A stretch of DNA of 64,000 nucleotides from Paractinoplanes toevensis (GTDB taxonomy: Bacteria > Actinomycetota > Actinomycetes > Mycobacteriales > Micromonosporaceae): assembly GCF_018332695.1 (NCBI RefSeq), contig NZ_BOQN01000063.1:21162-85161 (forward strand), given 5' to 3'. The position numbers and the translations under genes were made by a program. Within the stretch, counting starts at the first letter, position 1; the number at the start of each line of letters is the position of its first letter. The notes under the pieces are model-generated. The model had not been told where the DNA came from. It made no database searches and saw only the letters and a list, made by a program, of their open reading frames with translations. Of this stretch, positions 15,683 to 23,576 are shown in pieces.

Positions 15683-16744
15683 CTATCGACCATCTGTTGA
15701 CCGGCGCTGCTGAACTCCCTCCAGCGCGGCGACGGCAGCTCCTCGGGCGCCGGCCATGTCGAGATCGGCGACCAGTGCGAAAGTCGCCGCGGCCTGCTGC
15801 TCGGCCCGCAGCTGGGTGTGCTCGCGGACGGTGTTGAGGAACCACTGCCGGAACTTCGGCGCCGCCTCCACCACGCCGCCGCCCAACAGGTACGCGTGCG
15901 GGTCGGTGAAGTTGGCGGCGACGGTGAAAAGCTTCCCGATCGCCTTCGCCTGCTGCCCGAACACCGCCAGGGCGAGCGGGTCCTCCTTCTCGCCGTAACC
16001 GCGCAGCAGCTTCGCGGCCTTGGCGATCGGCTCGGCCGCGAGGGGGTGGTCGGGGAACTTGGTGAGCCAGTACGGCAACAGGTTGTTCTTGATGCCGGTG
16101 AGCGAGGCGAGGCTCTCCCCGTCGCCCTCGAAGCCGCAGTTGCACAGCGGCACCGGCTGGTCGGCCTCGAGCACGCCGTGCAGCGGGATCTGCACGTGCC
16201 CCAGCTCGCCGGCCATGCCGGCCGCCCCGGAGATCACCCGGCCGTTCTCCACCACGCCGCCGCCCAGCCCGGTGCCGACGATCGCGGCGACCGACGAGCG
16301 GCGCATCGCGTCGGCGCCGAAGAGCTGGTGGTGTGCATAAAGAGCGGCCGCGTTGGCGTCGTTGTTGTAGAAGACCGGCAGGCCGATCCGGGCCTCGAGC
16401 GCGCCCCGGATGTCGAAGCCGTGCCACGACACCTGGTTGAAGTTCGTCGCGCCCTTGGACGAGATCACCCCGGTCGCGCTGGCCGGACCCGGCGTGTCCA
16501 GGCCCACCGCCCGCACCAGGGTCAGCGGTGTGCTGGTCAGGTCGAGGATGTTGGTGAACGCCTCGGCCAGGGCCTCGACCGCCGACTCGGGGCCCTCGGT
16601 CACGAGACTCGGGTTCTCCACCAGATGATCGACGAGATATTGACCCGTCGCGTCGAGCACGGTGGCGTTGTTGCAGGTCCCGCCGTTGTCTAGGCCGACA
16701 ACGACCCAGGAGGCGGGCGTGCGTACCGGTTCAGCCTGATCCAC
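15683..16744 (-). CDS. ROK-family sugar kinase or regulator-like protein
   Basis: A 353-residue protein. The ATP-binding motif VVVGLDNGGT is near the N-terminus, NNDANAAAL holds the catalytic Asp, and GTGLGGGVV plus GELGHV follow as in ROK glucokinases. The ROK zinc motif CxCGxxGCxE appears as CNCGFEGDGE, with Asp in place of the third Cys. No helix-turn-helix is present, so it is an enzyme-type ROK protein, probably phosphorylating a hexose. The GTG start at 16744 has no Shine-Dalgarno but has TACGCT exactly seven bases upstream, so a leaderless transcript is likely. It is divergent from the DUF1800 gene. Confidence 0.85.
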   Translation of the reverse strand: MDQAEPVRTPASWVVVGLDNGGTCNNATVLDATGQYLVDHLVENPSLVTEGPESAVEALAEAFTNILDLTSTPLTLVRAVGLDTPGPASATGVISSKGATNFNQVSWHGFDIRGALEARIGLPVFYNNDANAAALYAHHQLFGADAMRRSSVAAIVGTGLGGGVVENGRVISGAAGMAGELGHVQIPLHGVLEADQPVPLCNCGFEGDGESLASLTGIKNNLLPYWLTKFPDHPLAAEPIAKAAKLLRGYGEKEDPLALAVFGQQAKAIGKLFTVAANFTDPHAYLLGGGVVEAAPKFRQWFLNTVREHTQLRAEQQAAATFALVADLDMAGARGAAVAALEGVQQRRSTDGR

Positions 16745-16751
16745 AGAGCTG

Positions 16752-16757
16752 AGCGTA
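16752..16757 (-). promoter_or_regulatory. -10-like TACGCT of a leaderless start (ROK gene)
   Basis: On the minus strand TACGCT-N7-GTG places the predicted transcript start at the GTG at 16744. This decides the start codon, since no ribosome binding site is visible. Confidence 0.5.
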
Positions 16758-16859
16758 CGTCCGGTTCCGCCTCCGGGGTACGGGTGCGGGCGGATTGCGG
16801 CTCGGTTAGTGATGGTTGCAGCGGCGACGGCCCCGGGCTCACCGGTCGAACCGTGTTGC

Positions 16860-18344
16860 ATGACGACCCGCCGCACGCTTCTCGCCGCCGCCGGAGCCGC
16901 CACCGTCGCCGTCGCCGCCGGGGGCGGTGTCGCCCACGCCGCCGCTGCGGGAGCGGGAACGGGAACGGACCACCTGGTGCGCCGGGCCACCTTCGGGCCG
17001 ACCCCGGCGACGCTGGCCGAGGCCGCTTCCCTCGGCGTGAGCGGCTGGCTGGAGAAGCAGCTGGCCCCCGAGAAGATCAACGACGCGGCCTGCGACGACC
17101 TGCTGGCCCGCCTGCCACTCGCGGGCGCGAGCATCGCCACCGTACGGGCCAAGCTGCCGGTGCACTCCTACGACGCGTTCAAGCAGCTCGGCCGGGCCGG
17201 CGTGGCCCGCGCCGCGTGGAGCAACCGGCAGCTGTTCGAGAACGTCGCCGCGTTCTGGGCCAACCACCTGCACATCGCCGCGCCGTCCAGCGGCGTCTGG
17301 GACAGCCGGGCCGACTACGACGCCCAGGTGATCCGCAAGCACACGTTCGGGAAGTTCGCCGACATGCTGAAGGCGTCGATGAGGCATCCGGCGATGCTCA
17401 CCTACCTCGACAACCGCTCCTCCACCAGGAGCCACCCCAACGAGAACTACGCCCGCGAGCTGATGGAGCTGCACACCGTCGGCCTGGTCTACACCGAGGA
17501 CGACGTGCAGGCGGCCGCGCGCCTGCTCTCCGGCCTGACCGTGGCCAAGGACGGCACCTATGTGTACGACGCCGCGAAGCACCTCGGCGGGGCCGTCAAG
17601 ATCCTCGGCTTTTCGTCGGCGAATGGGGCGAATGAGGCGGCGCCGCTCGCCTTCGCCGACTATCTGGCCCGGCACCCATCGACCGCCGCACGCATCGCGA
17701 CCAAGCTGTGCGTTCGATTTGTCGCCGACGAGCCCCCGGCTTCGCTGGTCGCCAAGCTGGCCAAGGTCTACCTGGACAACGACACCGCGATCAAGCCGGT
17801 GATCAGAGCGCTCTTCACCTCGCCGGAGTTCGCCGCGAGCGCCGGAAAGAAGACGCGCACGCCGTTCGAGGACCTGGTCGCGACGATCCGGACGCTCGGC
17901 CTCGGACCGGAGAAGACCGGCACCAAGGCCCTCGACGCCCTCTACAACGCGCTCGTCGACGCCGGCCACGCGCCGTACCGGTGGGGCCCGCCGAACGGCT
18001 ACCCGGACGTGGCGGTGGCCTGGGCGTCCCCGTCGGTGTTCCTGCTGAAGTGCAACTGGCACCTCAACCTGACCACCGGCTGGTACCCGACGCAGCTCAC
18101 CCGGCCCGCCGACCTGCGCAAAGCTCTGGTCCCGACGCTGCCGGCCAGCTACGGCGCGCTGATCGACGCCCTGGCCACCCGGCTGACCGGCGGCAAACTG
18201 CCGGCCGCGCACACCGCCGCCGTGCTCAGCGTCGCCGGAAAGCTGCCGACCAGTCCCTTGACCAGCTCCGACAAGTCTCTCGCGGGCAGCTTCCCCTACC
18301 TGGTGGCGCTCGTCCTCGACTCGCCGACCTTCCAGCTGAGGTGA
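16860..18344 (+). CDS. DUF1800 protein, Tat-exported
   Basis: A 494-residue protein with a twin-arginine signal (MTTRRTLLAAAG, then hydrophobic to AHAAAA). The family motifs HLVRRATFGPT near the mature N-terminus, FWANHLHI, and HPNENYARELMELHTVGL are present. DUF1800 proteins nearly always pair with a DUF1501 gene, which follows here after two bases. The biochemical role is unknown; Tat export suggests the protein folds, perhaps with a cofactor, before leaving the cell. The ATG at 16860 lacks an obvious ribosome binding site. Confidence 0.88.
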   Translation: MTTRRTLLAAAGAATVAVAAGGGVAHAAAAGAGTGTDHLVRRATFGPTPATLAEAASLGVSGWLEKQLAPEKINDAACDDLLARLPLAGASIATVRAKLPVHSYDAFKQLGRAGVARAAWSNRQLFENVAAFWANHLHIAAPSSGVWDSRADYDAQVIRKHTFGKFADMLKASMRHPAMLTYLDNRSSTRSHPNENYARELMELHTVGLVYTEDDVQAAARLLSGLTVAKDGTYVYDAAKHLGGAVKILGFSSANGANEAAPLAFADYLARHPSTAARIATKLCVRFVADEPPASLVAKLAKVYLDNDTAIKPVIRALFTSPEFAASAGKKTRTPFEDLVATIRTLGLGPEKTGTKALDALYNALVDAGHAPYRWGPPNGYPDVAVAWASPSVFLLKCNWHLNLTTGWYPTQLTRPADLRKALVPTLPASYGALIDALATRLTGGKLPAAHTAAVLSVAGKLPTSPLTSSDKSLAGSFPYLVALVLDSPTFQLR

Positions 18345-18346
18345 TC

Positions 18347-19594
18347 ATGAAGTTCCCGGGATGTGCGGAGAACGTGACCATCAGCCGCCGCGGCCTGCTC
18401 GGCGCGGCCGCCCTCACCGGCCTGGCCGGCGCCGGCGTGTCCACCCAGCTGGCGTTCGCCGCGCCGGGCTACACCGGCGACACGCTGGTCGTGCTGTCGC
18501 TGCACGGCGGTTTCGACGGCCTGTCGGCGATCGCCCCGATCGGCGACACCGACTACTACCGGGCGCGGCCGACCATCGCCCTGCCGAAGAGCCAGGTCAT
18601 CGCCGGGGACGGCACGTTCGGCCTGCACCCGGCCTTGAACCCGCTGCTGCCGCTGTGGAAGGGCGGCAAGCTCGCCGCCGTGCACGCGGTCGGCCAGCCC
18701 AACCCGACCCGCTCGCACTTCGCCGCCATGGACGCGATGGAGAACGCGGCCCCCGGCACCTCGATCCGCAGCGGCTGGCTCGACCGGATGCTCGGCGGCA
18801 CCGGCGCCACCGGCCCGCTCGCCGGCGTCTCGGTCGGCGGGGCCATGCCGAGCCGGCTCTTCGCCGGGCCGGTCCCGGCCGTCTCGATGGCCGCCATCGA
18901 CAAATTCACCCTGGCCGGCGATTCGGTCAAGCGACCGATGGCCGCGGCCCTCACGGCGATGTACGCGGACGCGCCGCCCCACCTGGCCGGCCCCGCCCTC
19001 GCCGCCGGCAAGGCGCTGACCGCGACCGCCGCCATCCGCGGCACCACCTACACCCCGGCCAACGGTGCCGCCTACCCCGCCACCGAGCTGGGCGGGGCGC
19101 TGCGCGACGTCGCCCGGCTGATCAAGTCGAAGACCGGCCTGGTCACCGCGGCCGTCGACTGCGGCGACTGGGACATGCACGACGCGCTCGGCACCGCCAC
19201 CAAGGGCCAGCGCATGCACGACAACCTCACCGACCTGGCCCTCGCCCTGGCCGCCTTCGCCACCGACCTCGGGCCGGCCGGGATGAACGGGGTGACCCTG
19301 CTGACCATCAGCGAGTTCGGCCGCCGCGTGCAGGAGAACGCGTCGCACGGCGCCGACCACGGCCACGGCAACGCGATGCTGCTGCTCGGCGGCGGCGTAC
19401 GCGGTGGCAAGGTCTACACCAACTGGCCCGGCCTGTCCCCCGGCGCGCTCGTCGCCGGCGACCTGGCCGCCACCACCGACTACCGCTCGGTGATCGGTGA
19501 ACTCCTGCAGAAACGCTGCGGCTTCGGCTCCCTTTCCGAGGTTTTCCCGGGCATCGAACCGTCCGCCTTCGGTCTGGCCGCCGCCCGCACCTAA
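18347..19594 (+). CDS. DUF1501 protein, Tat-exported (sulfatase/phosphatase-like fold)
   Basis: A 415-residue protein. The signal has twin arginines (ISRRGLLGAAAL) and a cleavage region near AFAAPG. VVLSLHGGFDGLSAIAP is the DUF1501 opening motif and, near the C-terminus, TISEFGRRVQENASHGADHG with its His/Asp residues is the second. The fold resembles the alkaline phosphatase superfamily, so a hydrolase is plausible, but no activity is established. ATG at 18347 is two bases after the DUF1800 stop; the two are one operon. Confidence 0.88.
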   Translation: MKFPGCAENVTISRRGLLGAAALTGLAGAGVSTQLAFAAPGYTGDTLVVLSLHGGFDGLSAIAPIGDTDYYRARPTIALPKSQVIAGDGTFGLHPALNPLLPLWKGGKLAAVHAVGQPNPTRSHFAAMDAMENAAPGTSIRSGWLDRMLGGTGATGPLAGVSVGGAMPSRLFAGPVPAVSMAAIDKFTLAGDSVKRPMAAALTAMYADAPPHLAGPALAAGKALTATAAIRGTTYTPANGAAYPATELGGALRDVARLIKSKTGLVTAAVDCGDWDMHDALGTATKGQRMHDNLTDLALALAAFATDLGPAGMNGVTLLTISEFGRRVQENASHGADHGHGNAMLLLGGGVRGGKVYTNWPGLSPGALVAGDLAATTDYRSVIGELLQKRCGFGSLSEVFPGIEPSAFGLAAART

Positions 19595-19597
19595 GCT
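19592..19597 (+). promoter_or_regulatory. -10-like TAAGCT of a leaderless start (DUF2252 gene)
   Basis: TAAGCT begins with the TAA stop codon of the DUF1501 gene and lies eight bases before the ATG at 19606. A separate promoter for the DUF2252 gene is therefore likely. Confidence 0.4.
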
Positions 19598-19605
19598 CAC
19601 CTCTA

Positions 19606-21006
19606 ATGGAAAGCGTGCTGGACACAGGTCAGGACGACGGCTTCTCGTCGCTGCGCAGGCCGGCCCGGCCCCGCGCCGAACGGTACGAGTTGGGCCGGTC
19701 CCTGCGCGAGCGCGCCCACCGGACCGACATGGCCCACTGGACGCCGCCGGACGACCGGGCCGACCCGGTCCAGCAGGTCATCGCGCAGAACGACGGGCGG
19801 CAGGACTGGCTGGTCCCGATCCGGATCGGCCGGATGATCAGCTCGCCGTACGCATTCCTGCGCGGCACCGCCAACATCATGGCCGACGACTTCGCCCGGT
19901 TGCCCGCCACCGGCATCACCCCGGTCATCTGCGGCGACGCCCATCTCGGCAACTTCGGCTTCTACGCCTCCCCCGAGCGGGAACTCGTCTTCGACCTCAA
20001 CGACTTCGACGAGGCCCACCCCGGCGCCTGGGAGTGGGACCTGCGCCGCCTCGCGGTCAGCGTCTACGTGGCCGGCCGGCAGAACGGTTTCCGCGAGGCC
20101 CAGTGCGGCGAGGCCGTCCAGCACTGCGTCGACGAATACCGCGAACAGCTCGCCCACCTGGCCGAACGGCCGCTGCTCGGGCGCAGCTTCGACCGCCTCG
20201 ACGTCGATCAGCTGCGCTCGGCCGCCTCCAAGGCCAGCTTCCGCGAGGAGATCGAACGGGCCGCCCGCCGCGCCCGCCGCCGCACCAGCGACCGGGCCCT
20301 CCCCCGCTTCACCGAGCGGCACGACGGCACCCTGCGGATGGTCCAGGAACCGCCGGTGATCACCCGTCCCTCCGACGAGGAACGGGAAGCCCTGGCCGAG
20401 GCGCTCGACGGCTACCTGAACACGCTGCCGCCGCACTGGGCGCGCATCCTGGCCGGTTACCGGATCGTCGACATCGCGCACAAGGTGGTCGGGGTCGGGT
20501 CGGTCGGGCTGCGGGCGTACGTCGCGTTGTGCGAGGGCAGCAGCCCCGACGACGTGCTCTTCCTGCAGCTCAAGCAGGCCCGGCGGTCGGTCATCGCGCC
20601 GCACCAGCACGGCGAGGCGGCCTGGCACCGGCACCAGGGGCAGCGGGTCGTCGAGTACCAGCAGGCGTTGCAGACGGTCAGCGACCCCCTGCTCGGCTGG
20701 ACGACTGTCGGCGACATGCAGTTCTACGTGCGCCAGTTCCGCGACATGAAGGGCGCCATCCTCGTCGAGGACATCAGCGCCGGCGCGCTCGCCGACTACG
20801 CCGGCATCTGCGGGTTCCTGCTCGCCAAATCGCACGCCCGAACGAGTGGAGCATCGATGATCACCGGATACATCGGCGGGAGCGACAAGCTCGCCGACTC
20901 GCTCTGCCGCTTCGCCCGGGCGTACGCGGACCAGGTGGAACGGGATCACGCAGCCCTCGCCGACGCGGTCCGCCGCGGCGCCCTGCCGGCGGAGCGGCTG
21001 GCATGA
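19606..21006 (+). CDS. DUF2252 protein (kinase-like fold)
   Basis: A 466-residue cytoplasmic protein. GDAHLGNFGFYASPERELVF followed by DLNDFDEAHPGAWEWDLRRL is the family signature and resembles the catalytic HGDxxxxN and metal-binding D(F/L)D motifs of aminoglycoside-phosphotransferase-like kinases. LFLQLKQARRSV carries a candidate ATP-contacting Lys. The substrate is unknown. The stop overlaps the PPOX gene start as ATGA. The start is preceded by TAAGCT-N8, with no Shine-Dalgarno. Confidence 0.88.
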   Translation: MESVLDTGQDDGFSSLRRPARPRAERYELGRSLRERAHRTDMAHWTPPDDRADPVQQVIAQNDGRQDWLVPIRIGRMISSPYAFLRGTANIMADDFARLPATGITPVICGDAHLGNFGFYASPERELVFDLNDFDEAHPGAWEWDLRRLAVSVYVAGRQNGFREAQCGEAVQHCVDEYREQLAHLAERPLLGRSFDRLDVDQLRSAASKASFREEIERAARRARRRTSDRALPRFTERHDGTLRMVQEPPVITRPSDEEREALAEALDGYLNTLPPHWARILAGYRIVDIAHKVVGVGSVGLRAYVALCEGSSPDDVLFLQLKQARRSVIAPHQHGEAAWHRHQGQRVVEYQQALQTVSDPLLGWTTVGDMQFYVRQFRDMKGAILVEDISAGALADYAGICGFLLAKSHARTSGASMITGYIGGSDKLADSLCRFARAYADQVERDHAALADAVRRGALPAERLA

Positions 21007-21401
21007 GCGGCCGGGTCCCGGTGTCCAACGCCGCGCTGATCGACTTCTGGACCGAACGCCATCTCTGCACGCTCACCACGCTGCGCAAGGACGGCTCGCC
21101 ACACGTGGTAGCCGTCGGCGCGACCCTGGACGGTGACACCGCCCGGATCATCTCCTCCGCGACCTCCGCCCACGTCCGGCACATCCGGAACGGCCAGGCG
21201 CGCGTGGCTGTGTGCCAGGTCGACGGCGCCCGGTGGAGCACGGTCGAGGGCATCGCGGTGGTCAAGGACGACCCGGCGTCGGTCGCCGAGGGGGAAAAGC
21301 TGTATGCCGCGCGTTATCGCACCCCGCGGCCCAACCCGATCCGCGTCGTCATCGAGATCAGCGTGACCAAGGTCCTCGGTTCCAGCGCCTTCACCGGCTA
21401 G
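21003..21401 (+). CDS. PPOX-class (probably F420- or FMN-dependent) split-barrel oxidoreductase
   Basis: A 132-residue protein with the split-barrel flavin/deazaflavin-binding fold: LCTLTTLRKDGSPHVVAVG, then ARIISSATSAHVRHIRNG and RVAVCQVDG. Actinobacteria have many such small enzymes, most of which use coenzyme F420. The ATG overlaps the DUF2252 stop (ATGA), indicating coupled translation. The physiological substrate cannot be deduced. Confidence 0.82.
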   Translation: MSGRVPVSNAALIDFWTERHLCTLTTLRKDGSPHVVAVGATLDGDTARIISSATSAHVRHIRNGQARVAVCQVDGARWSTVEGIAVVKDDPASVAEGEKLYAARYRTPRPNPIRVVIEISVTKVLGSSAFTG

Positions 21402-21404
21402 CGT
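21399..21404 (+). promoter_or_regulatory. -10-like TAGCGT of a leaderless start (pirin gene)
   Basis: TAGCGT starts in the TAG stop of the PPOX gene and is followed by seven bases and the GTG at 21412. Confidence 0.45.
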
Positions 21405-21411
21405 CGATGGC

Positions 21412-22365
21412 GTGAGCAGCTTCGAGGCGGATCCCGAGGTCGGACCGGCCCCGCCGGCCACGATGGAATTGCTGGAGGGCGCGCCGGTCGCACTGGGCGG
21501 CCCGCGCGGCTTCGCCGTCACGCGCACCCTGCCCAACCGGCAACGGCGCATGGTGGGCGCGTGGTGCTTCCTGGACGCGTACGGGCCGCACGACCTCGCC
21601 GGCGACCAGGGCATGCGGGTCGGGCCGCACCCGCACACCGGACTGCAGACGGTGACCTGGCTGGTGGCCGGGGAGGTGCTGCACCGCGACAGCCTCGGCA
21701 ACACCTGCGAGATCCGGCCGGGACAGCTCAACCTCATGACGGCCGGCCGCGGCATCTCGCACGCCGAGCAGACGCCGGACGAGCATTCGGGCGTGCTCCA
21801 GGGCGTACAGCTGTGGGTTGCCCTGCCGCACGCGGACCGCGACACGGCCCCGGCCTTCACCCACCACGAAGATCTTCCGGTCGTCCAGGACGGCGGTCTG
21901 ACCGCGACCGTCCTGATGGGCACGCTCGCGGGTGCCACCTCCCCGGCGAAATGCCACACCCCCCTGGTCGGTGCGGAGGTCACCCTGGCTGCCGGGACGA
22001 CCGCGCGGCTGCCGCTACAGGCCGATTACGAGTACGCCGTCCTTGCGCTCGACGGGGCGGTCGATGTGGACGACGCGAACCTCAAGCCCGGCCCGCTGCT
22101 CTACCTCGGCTCGGGTCGCACGTCGGTGCGGCTGTCCACCGGATCGGCCTCGCGGCTGCTGCTGCTCGGCGGCGAACCGTTCGAGGAGCGCCTGGTGATG
22201 TGGTGGAACTTCGTCGCCCGCGACCACGACGAGATCGTCCAGATGCGAGCCGACTGGGCCTCCGGCACACCCCGCTTCGGCGAGGTGCGCGGCTACGACG
22301 GGCCACCGCTGCCGGCCCCGCCCATGCCGATCACGCGGCTGGTTCCGCGCGGACGGGTGCGCTGA
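21412..22365 (+). CDS. Pirin-family bicupin protein
   Basis: A 317-residue protein of two cupin halves. PHPHTGLQTVTWLVAGEVLH and GRGISHAEQTP contain the His/Glu metal ligands of the N-terminal cupin; the C-terminal half ends with MWWNFVARDHDEIVQMRADW, a typical pirin ending. Family members bind iron and some act as quercetinases or redox regulators. The GTG start is supported by a TAGCGT hexamer seven bases upstream. It is probably transcribed alone. Confidence 0.9.
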   Translation: MSSFEADPEVGPAPPATMELLEGAPVALGGPRGFAVTRTLPNRQRRMVGAWCFLDAYGPHDLAGDQGMRVGPHPHTGLQTVTWLVAGEVLHRDSLGNTCEIRPGQLNLMTAGRGISHAEQTPDEHSGVLQGVQLWVALPHADRDTAPAFTHHEDLPVVQDGGLTATVLMGTLAGATSPAKCHTPLVGAEVTLAAGTTARLPLQADYEYAVLALDGAVDVDDANLKPGPLLYLGSGRTSVRLSTGSASRLLLLGGEPFEERLVMWWNFVARDHDEIVQMRADWASGTPRFGEVRGYDGPPLPAPPMPITRLVPRGRVR

Positions 22366-22437
22366 CGTATTCGGCTTGACGGGCTCCCGGCACGGGCGGA
22401 TCGTCGAAGTGACGCCCGCCATCCCGGGGAGACTCAG

Positions 22438-22860
22438 GTGAACGTCTGGGATGTAGGAAAGCTCGCCCTGATCGTGGCCACGCCGACCCTGTTCGGCGCG
22501 GTGATCCTCTATGCGCCACGGTGGTGGGAGGCAGCGGCGGACTACTGGGAGGCCCGGAAACCCGCGGTCCCGCAGCCCGTCGGGCCGCCGATCGAACAGC
22601 TCGCCGCCGACCTTCGCCGGCTGCTGCGGCTGCACGCGTCGTTGACGGCGTCCGCGCACATGGCGATGCGGGCGCACCGGCTGTGGGCGGTGGAGGCGGC
22701 GATCGCGGTCCGGGCCGTCGAGGCCGCGCGGGCCCTCGGCCTGCCGCAGGGGGAACCGTCCGCGCCGGGCGAGTTGGTCGCGCTGCTGCACGCCCTGTCG
22801 GCGGCCGGTCTCGTGCTGCCCGCCCAGGTCGGCCGGTTCACCTCCGGCGGGCGGCTCTGA
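22438..22860 (+). CDS. Small membrane protein of unknown function
   Basis: 140 residues. GTG at 22438 has GGGGAGA about nine bases upstream. The N-terminus is a membrane helix (VGKLALIVATPTLFGAVILY) followed by a Trp-rich boundary (APRWWEAAADYW), then an Ala/Leu-rich helical cytoplasmic part (about 55-120). No family was recognised. A strong hairpin follows the stop codon, so it is probably monocistronic. Coding is supported by the ribosome binding site and by third-position G/C bias, not by similarity. Confidence 0.6.
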   Translation: MNVWDVGKLALIVATPTLFGAVILYAPRWWEAAADYWEARKPAVPQPVGPPIEQLAADLRRLLRLHASLTASAHMAMRAHRLWAVEAAIAVRAVEAARALGLPQGEPSAPGELVALLHALSAAGLVLPAQVGRFTSGGRL

Positions 22861-22872
22861 ACTTCTGATAGA

Positions 22873-22902
22873 AACGGCGGCGGTGTGCACCCCGCCGCCG
22901 TT
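22873..22902 (+). terminator. Hairpin terminator after the small membrane protein gene
   Basis: AACGGCGGCGG and CCGCCGCCGTT form a perfect 11-bp stem with an 8-base loop, 12 bases after the stop, followed by CCTCTCCC. Confidence 0.75.
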
Positions 22903-23576
22903 CCTCTCCCGGCACTCCCGCGCAACCGTGACCACACACCTGCGCATGGGGGGCAGGCGAGATGTGTGAGTCCCTTGGGGTGTGGCGCGGTGGCGGCCAT
23001 TGTTACTACCGGGGGCGGCGGCCACCGGCCGGGGGATTGAAGGTCTCCGGAGTCCAATCGTTCGATCCGTCGACCGCTGTTCTGTGGGGCTCCTCCACCG
23101 TGACATCCCCCGGTGCCTTGATCCGCGCCCGGCGGGAGTGGCCTTCGACACCCGCCGGACACCTCCCGTCCACCCGAAGGAGTCGTGGGGATCCTCAAAG
23201 TGGGTTTAAGAATTCCTTAAGTCCACGATCTGGAAACGGTGACGACGTGTTATTCGACGCCGACGATCCGTGCCCGGCAAAACGTGTTTGAACTGTTCGG
23301 GGCGCCCGCGCGTAGTCATGGCAGAGGAAACACACGCGGCCCGCGCGACGCCGGCGCCGACTCTCGGTCACCACGCCGCCACCGGGCCGTGCGGCGCGCT
23401 CCCGAGGGTGCTGGCGCACCGCGCAAAAGCGTGGTTAACCTTCCACAACTGCCGGATGGGGGGACTATCCGGGCACTGGGGCGACGAGACGGGGGCGCGA
23501 TGCGGCACTGGGGCTTAGGGCCTACCCCTGGCCGCCGCCTGCCCTTGGCCGGGCTGCTCCCGGACGGGGCCGCCGC
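22903..23576. other. Intergenic stretch before the 2174-residue protein gene
   Basis: No convincing gene is seen in these 674 bases; short frames lack ribosome binding sites and family similarity. Around 23190-23300 composition turns clearly more AT-rich and includes the inverted repeat TTAAG-AATTC-CTTAA at 23206-23220, a plausible operator or promoter region. The last 70 bases before the ATG are GC-rich with only GACGGGG as a possible ribosome binding site. Confidence 0.5.

Noticed and set aside
23270..23518. Short Cys-containing frame before the giant gene
   Set aside because: No ribosome binding site, odd composition and no similarity.
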